Assembly: GCA_046727955.1 (NCBI GenBank) | Contig: JBKPDO010000268.1 | Coordinates: 1-31,552 of the forward strand | Length of the DNA stretch: 31,552 bases | Reading direction: 5' to 3' | DNA from: DASVXQ01 sp046727955 | GTDB lineage: Bacteria > Actinomycetota > CALGFH01 | Shown: piece after piece, positions 30,979 through 31,552 of the stretch | Numbering within the stretch: position 1 is the first letter of the stretch | How the letters are laid out: every line of letters begins with the position of its first letter | The notes under the pieces: generated by a model | Told to the model about the DNA's origin: nothing | Databases searched by the model: none | The model's input: the letters and a program-made list of their open reading frames with translations, nothing else | Made by a program: the position numbers and the translations under genes

Positions 30979-31551
30979 TCAGCGGCGCGCGCGGCGGCTG
31001 CGGCGGTCCTGCAGGGCGTTGGCCAGGGCCATGTAGTCGTCGCGGTCGTCGACCGGCTCCTTGGGAGCAGCGGGAGGCTCGGGAGGCTCGCGGCGGCTCC
31101 GCCCGCCGCGGGAGCGCCGGGACTGGAGCACGTCCGCGATGGCCATGAAGTCGGCGTCCGGGCTGGGCGCGGGCTGCCCCGGCGGCGCTGGGGTCCTCGA
31201 CGCCGCGGGCGCTGGTGGCGTCGTGGCTGGTGGTGGAGTCAGAGGCTGCCCGGCCGGCGGGGGAGTCCGGCCCACCCCGCCCCCGACCCGCGCAGCGAGA
31301 GCGTCGAGCGCGGGGGTGAGGAAGCCGGTCCGGACCGCCTCCTCCCCGCTGCGGCGGCCGTCGGCGCTCGAGTACGAGGCGATCCAGCGCCGCACCTCGC
31401 GTTCCTCGAGACCACGCCGGACTAGCGCGACGGCCGCGGCCTCGACCAAGGGGTCGCTGAACGGCCGGTACCGCGGCCCCGAGGCCGGCGGCTGCGCCTG
31501 CGCGCGCGGCTCCGGCCAGGGCTCCGGCGCGCGCGGCCCCGGCGCCAGGGT
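30979..31551 (-). CDS. Proline-rich hypothetical protein, N-terminus outside the window
   Basis: The frame is open to the right edge, so only the last 190 residues are seen. Order: a Pro/Ala/Gly-rich linker; a helical domain (SDPLVEAAAVALVRRGLEE, then RRWIASYSSADGR and TGFLTPALDALAARV); a Pro/Ala/Gly-rich low-complexity stretch; and then two copies of a short motif, DADFMAIADVLQSRRSR and DDYMALANALQDRRSRR, separated by a Pro/Arg-rich spacer. The end is strongly basic. No family is recognised. It is on the same strand as amtB, 166 bp upstream, but the likely operator between them argues for separate control. Confidence 0.6.
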   Translation of the reverse strand, partial: TLAPGPRAPEPWPEPRAQAQPPASGPRYRPFSDPLVEAAAVALVRRGLEEREVRRWIASYSSADGRRSGEEAVRTGFLTPALDALAARVGGGVGRTPPPAGQPLTPPPATTPPAPAASRTPAPPGQPAPSPDADFMAIADVLQSRRSRGGRSRREPPEPPAAPKEPVDDRDDYMALANALQDRRSRRARR

Positions 31552-31552
31552 C

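Overview
The window is very GC-rich DNA from an actinobacterium (Actinomycetota). The evidence is the gene content: a DUF4193 protein, separate lnt and polyprenol-phosphate mannosyltransferase genes, an F420-type LLM oxidoreductase, a HelD-type RNA polymerase recycling ATPase, a WS/DGAT acyltransferase and an amtB-PII-glnD nitrogen operon. GTG and TTG starts are common. I cannot assign a lower rank. No tRNA, rRNA, CRISPR array or transposase gene was seen.

Layout. 1-1564: C-terminal part of an SbcC/Rad50 ATPase. 1730-4551: DUF4193, lnt, and convergent ppm synthase. 4552-4962: gene-free stretch with dispersed G-rich repeats (family A). 4963-9752: a small helical protein, an arginase/agmatinase enzyme, a DUF3995 membrane protein coupled to a hotdog thioesterase, an MBL hydrolase divergent from an F420-type oxidoreductase, and a 67-residue membrane protein. 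9753-10193: gene-free repeats plus a promoter. 10194-12701: helD, with a heptad repeat inside it. 12742-12868: a 127-bp MITE-like element touching the hpd stop codon. 12865-18583: hpd, a YihY membrane protein, argS and a WS/DGAT gene. 18601-21455: a thiamine-precursor ABC transporter (ATPase, permease, lipoprotein) behind a clear TPP riboswitch. 21539-22366: a DAHP-synthase-like protein that has lost its catalytic residues. 22367-26710: a lower-GC, disturbed zone with palindromic repeats, an orphan HEPN-like protein, a secreted orphan, and three broken genes butted together (IucA/IucC synthetase, aldehyde dehydrogenase, FAD monooxygenase). 26712-30812: the amtB-glnB-glnD operon. 30979-31551: the C-terminal part of a proline-rich protein with a duplicated motif.

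How the genes work together. The best supported units are the TPP-controlled uptake operon, in which vitamin sensing controls transporter synthesis, and the ammonium operon, in which AmtB imports ammonium, PII senses nitrogen status and GlnD modifies PII. A direct repeat upstream of amtB may be its operator. lnt and ppm serve cell-envelope lipoprotein and glycolipid synthesis.

The strongest leads for something undescribed are the catalytically dead DAHP-synthase paralogue, the orphan HEPN-like gene in the low-GC zone, the palindromic repeat families (one apparently translated as the Lnt N-terminus, another lying inside the thi operon), and a probable ATC start codon directly behind the TPP riboswitch.
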